Assembly (NCBI RefSeq): GCF_009663685.2
Contig: NZ_RCOG02000002.1
Coordinates: 443,499-507,498 of the forward strand
Reading direction: 5' to 3'
Origin: Cupriavidus sp. U2
GTDB taxonomy: Bacteria > Pseudomonadota > Gammaproteobacteria > Burkholderiales > Burkholderiaceae
DNA: 64,000 nt
Shown piece after piece: positions 62,962-64,000 of this stretch. Position 1 is the first letter of the stretch, and each line of letters opens with the position of its first letter. The notes beneath the pieces are model-generated. The model was not told where the DNA came from, made no database searches, and was given only the letters and a program-made list of their open reading frames with translations. A program made the position numbers and the translations under genes.

Positions 62962-63897
62962 TTAGCCCGCCGCCTGCACGTGATAGCCCTGACGCGGGAA
63001 ATGCACGTTGACCGCGCCTGCGCGCGGGTCCTGCCGGCGAATCGTGACCACGTGCTCGGTCAGCGTCAGCAGTACACCGGCCACCGGGTCCTTCGCGTAG
63101 TCGGTGGGCGTGACCGTGACCGCGTCACCGGCCGCAAAGCCGGCGCCGGGCAGGATGGTCGTGTCGTGCGGCAGCGGGTCGTGATCATAGGCATCGGCAA
63201 TGGCGGATTCGGCAGGAATCACGCGCAGCTTGCCGTGGCCATACGCCTGCATGCGCGCGAACCACGTCTTGACCAGCGGATAGCCGTCGAGCAATGCCGC
63301 CAGCGCCGGGGCCCGCCGGATAAACCAGATGCAGTGAAACAGCGAGAAATCGGCAATCGACAGCTCCGGCCCGGCCACATGCTGCAGGCCGGTGGACAAC
63401 TGCTCCTGCAACTGCGCGAAGGTCTCGTGCAGCATTGCCGCCGCCTCCGGCAACGGCATGCGCAGCGCGTTGGAGTCGCCGCGCATGGCCTTGCGGTCGG
63501 CCATGAAGGCCTGGATCTGCCCAGGCGACAGGTGCGACAGCATCGCCTGCACGCCGGCCGGCTGCATCGCGTAGGTCACGGTGGCCGTAAACAACGCGCT
63601 GTCGATCCAGGCCGCCATGATGCGCGACGGCGCGGCCTGCGCCACCGGATACAGCGGCGGATTGGGCGCCATGCGGTCCAGCACCGCGCAGATCAATGCC
63701 GTATCGCAATAGATATCGGCGCCGATCTGCATGACCGGCGTGCGGCGGTAGCCGCCGGTCAGCGCCGTGACATCGGGCTTGGGCATGATCGGCGGGATTT
63801 CCACCGCGCACCAGGACAAGCCCTTGGCGCCCAGCACGAGACGGACTTTCTCGGAAAACGGCGATGTTGCGTATTGATGAAGGATGATGTCGGGCAT
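62962..63897 (-). CDS. Glutathione S-transferase family protein with C-terminal extension
   Basis: A 311-residue protein. Residues about 1-80 form the thioredoxin-like GST domain (YATSPFSEKVRLVLGAKGLSW, then a cis-Pro region TPVMQIGADIYCDTALI). The helical GST domain runs to about 215. The last about 90 residues are an added domain rich in beta strands (GAGFAAGDAVTVTPTDYAKDPVAGVL, EHVVTIRRQDPRAGAVNVHFPRQGYHV) that normal GSTs lack. The catalytic residue and substrate are uncertain. AGGAG precedes the ATG. Confidence 0.85.
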   Translation of the reverse strand: MPDIILHQYATSPFSEKVRLVLGAKGLSWCAVEIPPIMPKPDVTALTGGYRRTPVMQIGADIYCDTALICAVLDRMAPNPPLYPVAQAAPSRIMAAWIDSALFTATVTYAMQPAGVQAMLSHLSPGQIQAFMADRKAMRGDSNALRMPLPEAAAMLHETFAQLQEQLSTGLQHVAGPELSIADFSLFHCIWFIRRAPALAALLDGYPLVKTWFARMQAYGHGKLRVIPAESAIADAYDHDPLPHDTTILPGAGFAAGDAVTVTPTDYAKDPVAGVLLTLTEHVVTIRRQDPRAGAVNVHFPRQGYHVQAAG

Positions 63898-63972
63898 CTT
63901 GGCCTTTCAGGAGGAGAGAGATCGCGGAGATCGACTCCTGCTTAATCGAGCAGATCCGGCTGTTCTTTAACG

Positions 63973-63984
63973 ATACGTGCGTAT
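63973..63984. promoter_or_regulatory. ATACG-TG-CGTAT palindrome upstream of the GST-like gene
   Basis: A 12-bp inverted repeat 76 bases upstream of the start at 63897, near the right edge of the window. It is placed where an operator would lie; no regulator gene is in view. Confidence 0.4.
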
Positions 63985-64000
63985 AACGGCTGGAACTGGA

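Overview
The window is high-GC DNA with very tight gene packing and many ATGA stop/start overlaps. It looks like a Burkholderiaceae chromosome, most likely Cupriavidus or a close relative. Supporting signs are three orphan Bug-type (TctC-like) periplasmic binding proteins, several CaiB/BaiF CoA-transferase cassettes, the mltG-tmk-holB-pilZ-tatD order beside a divergent ygfZ, and a joint L-threonate/D-erythronate operon. No tRNA, rRNA, CRISPR array or prophage is visible. The only insertion sequence is the right end of an IS3-family element at the left edge.

Layout. 1-301: end of the IS3 element. 402-6866 (minus): a ligase-associated DNA-repair cassette (small membrane protein, MBL-fold exonuclease, ATP-dependent ligase, Lhr-type helicase, PdeM phosphoesterase). 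7144-12763 (plus): a stressosome-like RsbR/RsbS/RsbT/RsbX module that runs straight into a cytoplasmic histidine kinase and a REC-PAS-HK-REC hybrid kinase, so its output is probably phosphorelay and not a sigma factor. 12806-13251: a small coiled protein, a 26-bp near-palindrome and an orphan plus-strand terminator. 13260-16896 (minus): three lipoproteins, two of them tandem LssY_C-type paralogues that each carry a single-base frameshift, and one an alpha/beta-hydrolase. 17155-17715: a SYLF-domain protein.

18150-22895: DapA-like lyase, DctQ/DctM/DctP TRAP transporter and a GntR/FCD regulator. 22924-26356 (minus): CoA-transferase, Bug protein and acyl-CoA dehydrogenase, divergent from two tandem IclR regulators (26493-28099). 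28315-30495: TonB-dependent siderophore-type receptor behind a 27-bp palindrome. 30538-37290: purT, a YbdG-like MscS channel, an SMR exporter with a divergent LysR regulator, an HD-GYP phosphodiesterase and a membrane DnaJ protein. 37373-44324: ankyrin lipoprotein, tatD, GNAT, pilZ, holB, tmk and mltG on the minus strand, with ygfZ and a DUF4936 gene divergent.

44358-50090: NRDE protein, DUF3597 protein, then a second acyl-CoA module (GntR; crotonase, Bug, CoA-transferase) and a GNAT. 50278-57263: regulator, LtnD, OtnK, OtnC, MFS transporter, OtnI and DenD. Together these would import L-threonate and D-erythronate and convert both to dihydroxyacetone phosphate. 57484-63897: thioesterase, Bug protein, HSL-type esterase, macrodomain protein, epoxide-hydrolase-like protein, SDR and an extended GST-like protein.

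The most unusual signals are the two independent frameshifts in the LssY_C lipoprotein pair, the strong palindrome and orphan terminator near 13.1-13.25 kb, and several short helix-length (10-12 bp) tandem-repeat arrays next to stop or start codons. All family names are recognised from sequence motifs alone; no database search was run.
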